A stretch of 64,000 bases of DNA from Bin5 sp965204525. Its GTDB lineage: Bacteria; Chloroflexota; Anaerolineae; Caldilineales; Caldilineaceae. This document shows positions 26,393 to 34,979 of the stretch, piece by piece (the stretch's first letter is position 1; each line of letters begins with the position of its first letter). The notes beneath the pieces were generated by a model. The model was not told where the DNA came from. It ran no database searches and was given only the letters and a program-made list of their open reading frames with translations. Location of the stretch: assembly GCA_965204525.1 (NCBI GenBank), contig OZ241994.1, forward strand, positions 248,001-312,000, in the 5' to 3' direction. Made by a program: the position numbers and the translations under genes.

Positions 26393-28197
26393 TTTAGGCT
26401 CCTCCCGGATCTATTTCGCTTCAGCAGTGCAAGTAGCTCATCCAGAGGCCTGGCATTGAGGATATCTTCCGCGCGCAGCCAGGCCCGCCGAGCAGTATGT
26501 ACCCCGTACCGCAAAAGATCCAGCTGGCCGATGCTGTGCGCGTCACTGTTGATGACAACAGAACAACCGAGGCCGGACGCCAGGCGTGCGTGCTCGGCGG
26601 AAAGGTCCAGCCGTTCGGGATTGGCGTTGATCTCGACCGCCGTCCCCGTTTCGGCACAGGCCTTCAGTATCTTCTCCAAGTCGATTTCTGAAGGGGAACG
26701 ACGGCCCAAAAGCCTTCCTGTAGGGTGCCCCAAAATGTCAACAAAGGGGTTTTGGACTGCCTTCAAACAGCGTTCCGTGATCCGCTGGCGGTCCTGCCGC
26801 AATCCGCTGTGAATGCTGGCCACGACCACGTCCAGCGCGGCCAGGACCTCATCAGGCAGACCCAACTCGCCATCGCCCAACACCTCAACCTCAGTGCCCT
26901 GTATCAGCCGGAAGTCGATGCCCCTTGCGGCATAGCTGTCGTTGACCGCATCGACCTCCCGGCGCTGTTCAAGGAGCGCCTCTGCGTCAACCCCGCGGGT
27001 AACCCCCAGGCCGACACTATGATCGGTAACCGCCCAGTAACGATAGCCTCTGCTGCGGGCGGCTTCGGCCATCTCGGCGACGGAAGATTTCCCGTCGCTC
27101 CAGGTTGTATGGCCGTGAACTTCGCCCTGTATCTCCCCGTGAGAAACCAGTTTGGGAAGCGTGCGATCTGACGCAGCCTCCGTCTCGCCGTCGCCTTCAC
27201 GCAGCTCCGGCGGCACCCACTGCAATCCCATGAATTCGTACAGTGACTCTTCACTGTCAAAGAAGCGTTGCTGACCGTCCGCTTCGGATTCACTGATGGA
27301 CCCATTGCCGGACCCGGGATTCGCTGCCAAGGCGTAGAGCCCGCTTTCGCCAAGCTGCCAGCCCATCTCTTTCGCTTTCTCGTCGAGGGCTGCCAAGTGG
27401 TCAGGGCTGCCGGTTGCGCGGCAGAGGGCCGTTCCCCAATGACTCTTCTCAACCACTTTCAGAGTCGCCGGGGGCCCATCAACGAGCGACACGGTCACCG
27501 TGTCTGCGTTGCTTTGAACAACCTCCGCTACTTGCGGCAAACTCATGAACGCCTTCAGAGTCTGTTCGGCAAGGCTGCTGACAGCCAGAAGCTTTATTTC
27601 GCCGGTTGTCTCGCGCCAGCGACGCAAACTTCCGACGACAGAGATACGCTCAACTACGCCTTCTCCACACTCTGCTTTCAACGCAGTCAAGAGGCTTTCT
27701 GCAAGCGGCCGAGAACTGCCTATCGGAGTTCGATCATCAGACTGGCTGCTTAGCAGATCGATGCTCTTAAGGATGCGCTCTTCAGTCTTGGCGCCAAAGC
27801 CCTTGAGACCCCTCAGTCTACCTTCCTCCGCAGATATTTTCAGCGCCTCAACACTGGTTATATCCAGTTCGCGCCAGAGGCGCTGCACAGTCTTGGGACC
27901 CACATCGGGCACCTGCAACATCGCCACAACGCCTTCGGGCACCTGCTTGGCGAGTTCATCATAGTACGGCAGCGAGCCGGTGTCCAGTAGTGTTTGAATC
28001 TTCTCGGCTATCGCCTCGCCGACTCTGGGAAGATCCCTAAGAGCGCCGGCGGAGGCGACTTCATTGATATCCTGCTCGAGGCCGTCGATGGTTCGGGCTG
28101 CATTTGTATACGCGAGCACGACAAAACGGCTCTCACCCAGAATCTGCAACAGGTCGCCGGTCGCCTTGAAAACACCGGCCACCTGCTTGTTGCTCAT
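26389..28197 (-). CDS. polX: PolX-like protein: intact PHP nuclease domain, degenerate polymerase domain
   Basis: The 602-residue protein has the architecture of bacterial PolX: helix-hairpin-helix DNA-binding region (DLPRVGEAIAEKIQ, VPDVGPKTVQRLWRELDI, LKGFGAKTEERIL), family X palm and C-terminal PHP domain. The palm signature GDxD in RRxRETxGDxDLLV reads GEIKLLAV (E200, K202), and the third aspartate of VDLRVV reads ATLKVV (T245), so all three metal-binding aspartates are gone. The PHP domain keeps its ligands (EVHGHTTWSDG, AVTDHS, VVASIHSGL, EINANP, VINSDAHSIGQL). ATG after CATCCGG is chosen; a GTG nine codons earlier is possible. First gene of the ligA operon. Confidence 0.9.
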   Translation of the reverse strand: MSNKQVAGVFKATGDLLQILGESRFVVLAYTNAARTIDGLEQDINEVASAGALRDLPRVGEAIAEKIQTLLDTGSLPYYDELAKQVPEGVVAMLQVPDVGPKTVQRLWRELDITSVEALKISAEEGRLRGLKGFGAKTEERILKSIDLLSSQSDDRTPIGSSRPLAESLLTALKAECGEGVVERISVVGSLRRWRETTGEIKLLAVSSLAEQTLKAFMSLPQVAEVVQSNADTVTVSLVDGPPATLKVVEKSHWGTALCRATGSPDHLAALDEKAKEMGWQLGESGLYALAANPGSGNGSISESEADGQQRFFDSEESLYEFMGLQWVPPELREGDGETEAASDRTLPKLVSHGEIQGEVHGHTTWSDGKSSVAEMAEAARSRGYRYWAVTDHSVGLGVTRGVDAEALLEQRREVDAVNDSYAARGIDFRLIQGTEVEVLGDGELGLPDEVLAALDVVVASIHSGLRQDRQRITERCLKAVQNPFVDILGHPTGRLLGRRSPSEIDLEKILKACAETGTAVEINANPERLDLSAEHARLASGLGCSVVINSDAHSIGQLDLLRYGVHTARRAWLRAEDILNARPLDELLALLKRNRSGRSLK

Positions 28198-28520
28198 CCG
28201 GGGTCGTTTGGTACCTTCGACCACTGTCTCAGTCCCCTGAAGAAGCCAACGGGAAATGTCTCAAGAATCACAACTTTTAGGTTACACTGATCATCTGGAT
28301 CAACGCAAATGAACTGTATAATACAGCCTAAGTGATCAGCCTTGGTGGGACTGACTGCATATTCACCTATACATGCTTGAGTCCTTGTTCGCACATTCCT
28401 CCTTTCGCTAGTAGAATGGCCGTAAGGCAGTCACCGCAGTTGAACTTACCCTTAGTCGAACCTGCAAACGAAGCAGCGCGTCGCTCTCTCGATTTCAGAG
28501 CGCCATAGGCAGAAAGCGTC
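28198..28520. other. Divergent intergenic region between polX and an ABC ATPase gene
   Basis: This 323-base region must drive the polX-ligA operon leftwards and the ATPase gene rightwards. It contains an AT-rich segment at 28270-28340 with a palindrome around a TATAAT box and two TGATCA sites (28288-28293 and 28333-28338). No RNA gene was recognised. Confidence 0.45.
28314..28326 (+). promoter_or_regulatory. Palindromic -10 box (possible operator)
   Basis: CTGTATAATACAG is a perfect 13-base odd palindrome and contains TATAAT (28317-28322). No good -35 box lies 16-18 bases upstream, so any promoter would need an activator. The palindrome, and the two TGATCA sites placed on either side, are plausible regulator-binding sites. 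All of this is inference from sequence shape. Confidence 0.35.
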
Positions 28521-29738
28521 TTGGCTACGATACGTTTGAGCAAAGTTTCCAAAGAGTTCGGTGTGCAGAGCGGGATTGTTCGCGGCGGGGCTATTCCCTG
28601 GATGCGCACTTCCGGTCCGGAGGCGCGGGAGGGGGAAGACGAAGAACCTGATCGCGTTCATGCGCTTGACCGGGTCGACCTGACAGTCCCAGACGGCCGC
28701 ACAATGGCCGTCCTGGGGCCGTCGGGCTGTGGAAAGAGTACGCTCCTGCGCGTCATCTCGGGACTGGAGGCCGACTACAGCGGGGAACTCTACTATGATG
28801 ACCAGAACATGATGGACGTACCGCCCAGAGACCGCTACATCGGCATGGTCTTTCAGAACTACGCGCTCTACCCCCACTTTGAGGGCCACGGAAACTTGTC
28901 CTTTTTCTTTCGGATGCGCAAGGCGCCGGACGAGGAGACGGAGGAGCGGATACGGGTCACGTCGGAAATCATGGGGATCGGCTTCAACTCGCTGCTGCAG
29001 CGCAAGCCCGGCACCCTGTCAGGAGGGCAGCAGCAGCGTGTCGCGATTGCAAGAGCTATCGTGCGCAGGCCGCGGGTCTTTCTCTTCGACGAGCCTCTCT
29101 CCAACCTGGATGCGAAATTGCGATCGCAGACACGGGTCGAAATCAAGCGGCTCTTGCACAGGTTCTCGATTACCGCTCTTTATGTGACCCACGATCAGAC
29201 CGAGGCCATGGCCCTGGGCGACCTGGTGGCAGTGATGCGGGCAGGGCGGATCGAGCAGGTTGGCCCGTTTGAAGAGGTCAGAAGGCAGCCTGCCAACACG
29301 TTTGTCGCCGGGTTCCTGGGGATTCCGCCGATGAGTCTGCTGCCTGATGCGGTAGTGGATCAGGGCGGAATCGTCACAGGCCAAGGGCTGCGGATCGTTC
29401 CAAAGGCCTCGCAACTGCAGGCGCTCAGGTCCGGACAGAGGGTGACAGTTGGGATTCCGGCCGAATCAGCGAAGGTAATTGTTGATGAAGATGGGCCCAA
29501 GTCGGAGGCAGAAGGAGGGCAGCAGGTGCCAGCCAACGCCTGGCAGGGGACAGTGGAGTCTGTTGAACCGGATTATGGCAGGCAGGTTCAGTTTATTGGG
29601 TTCCGGTCAGGCGAAAATCTCCTCTTGGGCCAAGCGGACGTCCAGGAACGGATTGCGCTCGGCGAGCGGATTGTTGTTCGGTTTGACGATACAGGGCTTC
29701 ACTTATTTGACGATGAGAGCGGGGACCGTTTGGTCTGA
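28521..29738 (+). CDS. Sugar-type ABC transporter ATPase (UgpC/MalK-like), orphan
   Basis: The 405-residue ATPase has Walker A LGPSGCGKSTLL, Q-loop FQNYALYPHFEGHGN, signature LSGGQQQR, Walker B VFLFDEPLSNLDAKLR and the switch region VTHDQTEAMAL. The C-terminal TOBE-type regulatory domain is present, as in MalK, UgpC and MsmK. About 25 residues, Gly/Arg then acidic, are inserted between the first strand (SKVSKEFG) and VHALDRVDLTV. The start is TTG. No permease or binding-protein gene is adjacent, so it may serve several sugar importers, as MsmK does in streptococci. Confidence 0.88.
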   Translation: MATIRLSKVSKEFGVQSGIVRGGAIPWMRTSGPEAREGEDEEPDRVHALDRVDLTVPDGRTMAVLGPSGCGKSTLLRVISGLEADYSGELYYDDQNMMDVPPRDRYIGMVFQNYALYPHFEGHGNLSFFFRMRKAPDEETEERIRVTSEIMGIGFNSLLQRKPGTLSGGQQQRVAIARAIVRRPRVFLFDEPLSNLDAKLRSQTRVEIKRLLHRFSITALYVTHDQTEAMALGDLVAVMRAGRIEQVGPFEEVRRQPANTFVAGFLGIPPMSLLPDAVVDQGGIVTGQGLRIVPKASQLQALRSGQRVTVGIPAESAKVIVDEDGPKSEAEGGQQVPANAWQGTVESVEPDYGRQVQFIGFRSGENLLLGQADVQERIALGERIVVRFDDTGLHLFDDESGDRLV

Positions 29739-29750
29739 TTTCGGCTCAGC

Positions 29751-31688
29751 TCACTCCCGATGTTCTGGGACCGGTTGCACGCCTTTGACCCGCATGTACT
29801 GGCTCGTGTACAGGTCATGGTAGAAGCCCTTCATCGCCAGGAGCTCCTCGTGCGACCCCCGCTCGATGATCCGATGATCGTTGACGACCAACACTTCATC
29901 GGCGTTGCGGATCGTACTGAGCCGGTGAGCGATGACAAAGGCGGTGCGGCCCTGCAGCAGCCGCAGCAGCGCCTGCTGCAGATGAACTTCGGTACGCGTG
30001 TCCACGCTGCTGGTCGCTTCGTCGAGGATGAGAATGCGAGGATCGGCGAGGACGGCGCGGGCGATTGCGATGAGCTGGCGCTGACCCTCGCTGAAGTTGT
30101 TCCCCTGCTCCGAGACCTGTGAGTCGTAGCCCCCTGGAAGCAGTCGAATGAAACCGTCGGCGTTTGCCAGTTCTGCCGCGGCCACCACCTCTTCGTCGGT
30201 TGCGTCAAGGCGGCCGTAGCGGATGTTTTCGCGCACCGTTCCGGAAAAGAGGAAGGTATCCTGCAGCACGATGCCCAACTGTTTGCGCAGCGAAGCCTGC
30301 TGAACGTCACGGATATCGCGACCGTCGATGCGAATGCTGCCCTCGTCTACGTCGTAGAAGCGGCTCAACAGACTGATAATCGTCGTCTTGCCGGCGCCGG
30401 TAGGGCCGACCAAAGCAATGGTGGCGCCGGGCCTGGCATGGAGACTGATGTTCTCCAGGACGCGTTCCGGTTCTGACTCCTCCCCTGGATCCTTGCGCGC
30501 ATTCGCTCCTGGCATGCGGCCATTTCCTCGACCGCGCGGGGCAGGTACAGGCTGCGGCTCCGCATCATAGCTGAAGCTCACGTTGTCGAATTCCACCTCA
30601 CCCTTTATCTCTTCAAGGGGCGGGGCGCCCGGCCGGTCGGTCACGGTGGGTTCCACGTCCAAAGTCTGAAAAATGCGCTCCGCGCCGGCCAGGGCTGATT
30701 GTAGCTGGTTATAGAGCATGGCGATGCCGCGCATGGGGCGGAAGAAATTCATTATGTAGATGATGAAAGCCGCCAGCACGCCGACCTCGAGGATCCCTCC
30801 AATCGCCAGCCAGCCACCCAGGAGGGCGGCAACTGCGATCGTGATGGTCATCATCGTTGTGAACATCGGACCCAGAGCGGCGGTGATGATGTCGGCCGTC
30901 ATCCCGGCTTTTCTGTACTTGGAATTGACATCGTGGAAGGTTGCATATACTTCCTTCTCGCGGGCAAAAGCCTGGACCACGCGCGCCCCGGTAATGTTCT
31001 CCTCCATCACGGCGTTCAGCGCGCCGAGGTTGTGCTGGACGGTGCGAAATGCCGCGCGGCTGCGGCGGGTCACCTCGCCGGTGATGATGAGCATCAGCGG
31101 CATCAGGACGAGCATGGCCAGGGCAAGCTGCCAGTTGAGAAGAAACATGGCGACGAAAGTTCCTCCCAGAAGCAGAATGTTCGAGGTAAACTCGATCAGG
31201 CCATTGGAAAGCGTGCGGTTTATCGCCTCTGAGTCGTTGGTGATGCGACTCATCAGATCGCCGACCTGGTTGCGGTCGTGAAATGCCATCGACATTTCCT
31301 GCAGATGGCTGAAGAGTCCGGCGCGAATATCGGACACGAACCGCTGGCCCAGGACGACCATGATCAGACCCTGCACGGCGGACGTGCCGGCGGCGCCGAG
31401 ATAGACGGCGATGATCTGCAACGCCAGGATGCGGAGTCCAACGGCGTCACCTGGCGCGATATACAGGTCGATGGCGCGGCCAAGCAGCATCGGCCCAATA
31501 AGCCTCAGTACTGTGCTGATGGTGACAAAGAAGGCAACGATCAGCAGTTGCGGGCGATAAGGCCGCAGATAGGCGGCCATGCGCATGAGCGTGTGGCGCG
31601 TGTTGCCGGCGGCTTCTCCGGTGAGCATGCCGCCGCCGCCAAAACCGAGGCGCATCGGCTGTCTTTGTGGTTGTCGGGATACAGTCAT
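29751..31688 (-). CDS. ABC exporter half-transporter carrying the catalytic Walker B glutamate
   Basis: The 645-residue protein has a six-helix exporter membrane domain (about 40-340) and one nucleotide-binding domain. Walker A is GPTGAGKTT, Walker B is ILILDEATSSVD with the catalytic glutamate, and the switch histidine is in VIAHRLSTI. Its signature is degenerate, FSEGQRQ instead of LSGGQ. This complements the defects in the neighbouring partner, so together they form an asymmetric heterodimer of the TM287/288 type with one working ATP site. An Arg/Gly/Glu-rich insertion of about 35 residues follows the A-loop tyrosine. The substrate is unknown (drug or lipid). Confidence 0.92.
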   Translation of the reverse strand: MTVSRQPQRQPMRLGFGGGGMLTGEAAGNTRHTLMRMAAYLRPYRPQLLIVAFFVTISTVLRLIGPMLLGRAIDLYIAPGDAVGLRILALQIIAVYLGAAGTSAVQGLIMVVLGQRFVSDIRAGLFSHLQEMSMAFHDRNQVGDLMSRITNDSEAINRTLSNGLIEFTSNILLLGGTFVAMFLLNWQLALAMLVLMPLMLIITGEVTRRSRAAFRTVQHNLGALNAVMEENITGARVVQAFAREKEVYATFHDVNSKYRKAGMTADIITAALGPMFTTMMTITIAVAALLGGWLAIGGILEVGVLAAFIIYIMNFFRPMRGIAMLYNQLQSALAGAERIFQTLDVEPTVTDRPGAPPLEEIKGEVEFDNVSFSYDAEPQPVPAPRGRGNGRMPGANARKDPGEESEPERVLENISLHARPGATIALVGPTGAGKTTIISLLSRFYDVDEGSIRIDGRDIRDVQQASLRKQLGIVLQDTFLFSGTVRENIRYGRLDATDEEVVAAAELANADGFIRLLPGGYDSQVSEQGNNFSEGQRQLIAIARAVLADPRILILDEATSSVDTRTEVHLQQALLRLLQGRTAFVIAHRLSTIRNADEVLVVNDHRIIERGSHEELLAMKGFYHDLYTSQYMRVKGVQPVPEHRE

Positions 31689-31740
31689 GGGAATCTAATT
31701 CGCGCAATTCAGCTGGCCGGGCGGTCAATTATCGCCGGGC

Positions 31741-33594
31741 TCAGGCCTCTTCAAACTGGGAGTAGTAGATCTCCTGGTAGATTTCGCTGCCGGCCAGAAG
31801 TTCCTCGTGTGTGCCCTGGGCGGCGATCTTGCCGTCATCGAGGACGAGGATAAGATCGGCGTCGACGACGCTGCTAATCCTCTGGGCGACGATGAATGTT
31901 GTCGTGCCCTCCATCTTCTCCGCGAGCGCCTCTTGCAGTCTCAACTCGGTATCCAGGTCAACCGAGCTGGTCGAGTCGTCGAGAATCAAGACGGATGGTT
32001 GCGTCAGCAGAGCGCGGGCGATGGCGACACGCTGCTTTTGTCCGCCGGAGAGATTGGCGCCGCGAGCCTCGACCAGGCTCTCGTACTGGTCCGGCATCTG
32101 CATGATAAAGTCATGGGCCTGGGCGGCTTCCGCCGCGCTGACGACCTCTTCAATCGTCGCATCGGGCCGGCCGTAGGCAATGTTTTCGCGCACAGTTCCT
32201 GCGAAGAGAGTCGTCTGTTGCAGGACCACGCCAATTTCCTTGCGCAACTGGATCGGCTCCCAATTGCGTACATCCACGCCATCGACCTTGACAACGCCTC
32301 CTTCGGCGTCGTAAAAGCGAGGGATGAGATTAACCAGGGTGCTTTTGCCGGACCCGGTCGCGCCCATCAGGGCGATCTTCTGTCCTGAAGCAGCGTGCAG
32401 CGAGATGCCGTCCAGCACTTCTTCGCCGACGGGCCGGACATTACCGTTGGCCGTGCGAGTCAGCCGCTGCCCGTTCGCAGGTCCTGCGTCAGGAATGCCA
32501 CTCTGCGACTGGGCCTGGCCATTGCCGGCGGCGTCCAAGCCCCTTCTGATCCGTGAACCGGAATAGTGAAAGGAGACGTTTTCGAAGCTGATATCCCCGG
32601 CAGGTTCTGTGATGACAGCAGGTGTAGGCGGCGCCTGGATGGCCGGCTCTGTATCCAGGACTTCAACGACGCGTTTTGACGAGGCTTCTGCGCGGGAGAT
32701 CATCGACAGAATGTTGCTCAGAAGCAGCAATGGCGACATTCCGATCAGCATGTAGTTGCTGAACGCGACCAGTTCCCCGATGGTGAGACGTCCACCGATG
32801 ACATCGATGCCGCCCCGCCAAATTGCGATCGTAGCGCCCAGATTCGTCAGGACCAGCAGCACCGGCATTACCAAGGCGAGGTACCTGCCCACCTTGATGT
32901 TCTGCTCCATGTAGTCGACGTTGTCGCGGTCAAAGTTTTCGATCTCGTATTGCTCCCGGACAAAGGCCTTGACAACGTGCACGCCGGCGAGATTCTCCTG
33001 AACCAGGGTGTTCAGCTTGCCCAGCTTCTGCTGTACGATCGAAAACAGAGGGCCCACGACGCGCAGGAACCAGAAGATAACGGACCCCGAGATGATGAGC
33101 ATCGCGACCATGATCAGGCCGAGCCACCAGTCAATGATCAGCATCATTGTAAGGCTGCCGATGACCATCAGAAGCGTTCGCAACAGCAACGCCATGCCGG
33201 CGCTGAGGAACATGCGGGCAACGTCGACGTCGCTGGAGACACGGGTCATAAGTTGGCCCGTCTGCATGCGGTCCAGGTTGGCGAAGGAGAAGCGCTGGAT
33301 GTGGCGGAAGAGGTCGTTGCGCAGGTCAAACGCGATCCCCTGGGAGATCTGTGCGCGAGCAATGCCCTGGCCAATCGTGGTCGCGGCGCCGATTATCGCG
33401 GCCAGCAACATGATGCCGCTGCCCTGCCAGACGGCCGCCATGTCGCCGGCGCGAATGCCCTGATCGATGATGAACTGAACCATGCGCGGCGTCACGAGTT
33501 CCATCAGCACAGGCAGAATCGTCGTGACGATGCCCAGTACGGTCATCCAGGCATAGGGGCGCAGGTAGCGAATTACCCTAGCTAATCCACTCAT
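31741..33594 (-). CDS. ABC exporter half-transporter with degenerate ATP site
   Basis: The 617-residue protein has an exporter membrane domain and nucleotide-binding domain. The signature LSGGQKQR is canonical, but Walker B reads VLILDDSTSSVD (Asp for the catalytic Glu), and the switch histidine is Gln (TFIVAQRISSV). The start is set at the ATG before SGLARVIRYLRPYAW; an upstream extension of 35 residues is not exporter-like. A 45-residue Gly/Asn/Gln-rich insertion sits after the A-loop tyrosine. It is the promoter-proximal gene, 52 bases before the partner half-transporter. Confidence 0.92.
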   Translation of the reverse strand: MSGLARVIRYLRPYAWMTVLGIVTTILPVLMELVTPRMVQFIIDQGIRAGDMAAVWQGSGIMLLAAIIGAATTIGQGIARAQISQGIAFDLRNDLFRHIQRFSFANLDRMQTGQLMTRVSSDVDVARMFLSAGMALLLRTLLMVIGSLTMMLIIDWWLGLIMVAMLIISGSVIFWFLRVVGPLFSIVQQKLGKLNTLVQENLAGVHVVKAFVREQYEIENFDRDNVDYMEQNIKVGRYLALVMPVLLVLTNLGATIAIWRGGIDVIGGRLTIGELVAFSNYMLIGMSPLLLLSNILSMISRAEASSKRVVEVLDTEPAIQAPPTPAVITEPAGDISFENVSFHYSGSRIRRGLDAAGNGQAQSQSGIPDAGPANGQRLTRTANGNVRPVGEEVLDGISLHAASGQKIALMGATGSGKSTLVNLIPRFYDAEGGVVKVDGVDVRNWEPIQLRKEIGVVLQQTTLFAGTVRENIAYGRPDATIEEVVSAAEAAQAHDFIMQMPDQYESLVEARGANLSGGQKQRVAIARALLTQPSVLILDDSTSSVDLDTELRLQEALAEKMEGTTTFIVAQRISSVVDADLILVLDDGKIAAQGTHEELLAGSEIYQEIYYSQFEEA

Positions 33595-34117
33595 AGGCAG
33601 AAGTGTTGAGGAATAATATGAAGGCTGGCGGCGACAGAAGTCACTCCAGCATACTAAAGCGGTTTCGCAAGTATAGCTTGAGGTCGCAGGGAGATGCAAA
33701 TTGAAGGGAGTTGGGGTCCCCTAAAAACATGGACAAATCCTGCCAAAATCATTCAGCGCTTTCACCCTTGAGCCGTTGAATGGAACCAGGGCTCGTTAAC
33801 GTTTGTCAGAAAAGTGATCTGCGGGACGTCAACTTTTGTGGATGAGCAACAGGAGGAGGGCGCTCTCAAGGAGGGGTTGAACGGGAATCCGTTTGACTTT
33901 AGGTCGGGGCTGATGTATAAGAACTGATGTCGAGCAGGCGTTCCTTAAGGTGGAAATCCTGGAGGAAAACAGCGGCAACTGCGCAGGTAAGTTCAGGCAT
34001 GGGATTTGGTCCTGGACGGCCAGCACGGGAGCCTGTGCGTCCCTTCTCCTATCCAATTCTGTCAGGGCCTGCACAACATCGGGTCAGAAAATTCAATACT
34101 GGCAATTGAGGTTTTTC
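33595..34117. other. Intergenic region between ABC exporter and dioxygenase cluster
   Basis: The 523-base divergent gap holds a clear promoter candidate at 33893-33921 for the dioxygenase cluster, and leaves about 190 bases of possible 5' leader before the first ATG. I found no obvious riboswitch, RNA gene or repeat. The rest, including the start of the exporter operon, shows nothing I can support. Confidence 0.5.
33893..33921 (+). promoter_or_regulatory. Strong sigma-70-type promoter candidate for the dioxygenase cluster
   Basis: TTGACT and TATAAG are separated by exactly 17 bases, one mismatch each from consensus. Transcription would start near 33928, giving a leader of roughly 190 bases before the first dioxygenase gene. 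It is positioned to drive the three dioxygenase genes and the transporter gene. Confidence 0.6.
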
Positions 34118-34879
34118 ATGCATATATCTGAAGAACAGCGAACGCAATACCGCAATGAAGGATACTTTTTTCTGGAGAACGCCATCCCTGCGGAGCAGGT
34201 TGAGGGACTGCGCGAGGAGTGCCAGCGTTACATTGACCGGTACGACGCTGAGATGGAGGCCAAGGGCGTGACGGTTCAGGGTATCAATCACTACAAAAAG
34301 CGATATTTTATCAGCCGGCGGGGGCTGGAAAGTCCGACCATTACAGAATTCCTTTTCGGAGAACTGATGGCGGACGTCTGCAGGGCGACGCTGGGCGAAA
34401 ATGCCTTTTTGTTTCACGAGCAATATGTCGTGAAGTTTGCCGAAGTGGGTACAAAGTTCGGCTGGCATCAGGACTCCGGCTACGTGGGGCACTACCACAG
34501 GCCCTACCTCTCGTGTTGGTGCGCGCTTGACGACATGTCGATTGAAAACGGAACTGTATCGGTCCTGCCCTACTCGGCAATCAGAATGACGCCTGACGCC
34601 CTTTATGACCACGAAATCGAAGCCGGAAGCAATGACAAGATCGGTTACCAGGGCGAGCACCCTGGAATCCCGGCTCTTGTTCCCGCCGGCAGCATCGTTG
34701 TATTCAGCAGCCGCACGTTTCACCGCAGCGGCCCGAATACGACATCGAGGGTCCGGCGCTGTTATCTGGCCCAGTATTCGGCGGAACCGATTATGAATCG
34801 CGAGGGAACGGATCTGTGGGGGCAGGCGATCCCGATAGTACAGGACGGCCAGTCGTGTGGAGTCCCTGTGCACAGTTGA
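34118..34879 (+). CDS. Phytanoyl-CoA dioxygenase (PhyH)-like Fe(II)/2-oxoglutarate oxygenase 1
   Basis: The 253-residue cytosolic protein has the PhyH pattern: N-terminal EEQRTQYRNEGYFFLENAIP, metal-binding His-x-Asp in FGWHQDSGYVGHYH, the distal histidine in SSRTFHRSGPNTTSRVRR, and the arginine that binds 2-oxoglutarate shortly after it. Family members hydroxylate small organic molecules; the substrate is not predictable. The ATG is preceded by a weak site only (TTGAGG). It is the first gene after a strong promoter candidate and the first of three PhyH-type genes in a row. Confidence 0.9.
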   Translation: MHISEEQRTQYRNEGYFFLENAIPAEQVEGLREECQRYIDRYDAEMEAKGVTVQGINHYKKRYFISRRGLESPTITEFLFGELMADVCRATLGENAFLFHEQYVVKFAEVGTKFGWHQDSGYVGHYHRPYLSCWCALDDMSIENGTVSVLPYSAIRMTPDALYDHEIEAGSNDKIGYQGEHPGIPALVPAGSIVVFSSRTFHRSGPNTTSRVRRCYLAQYSAEPIMNREGTDLWGQAIPIVQDGQSCGVPVHS

Positions 34880-34979
34880 TCTGCTCCAAAAGTTGCATAC
34901 AACGGAGCCCAATTCCGCTTCGTTGCAGGATAGACTCGGTAGTATTGCATCCATGCAGCCTACGAAGAAGGGAAGTGAA

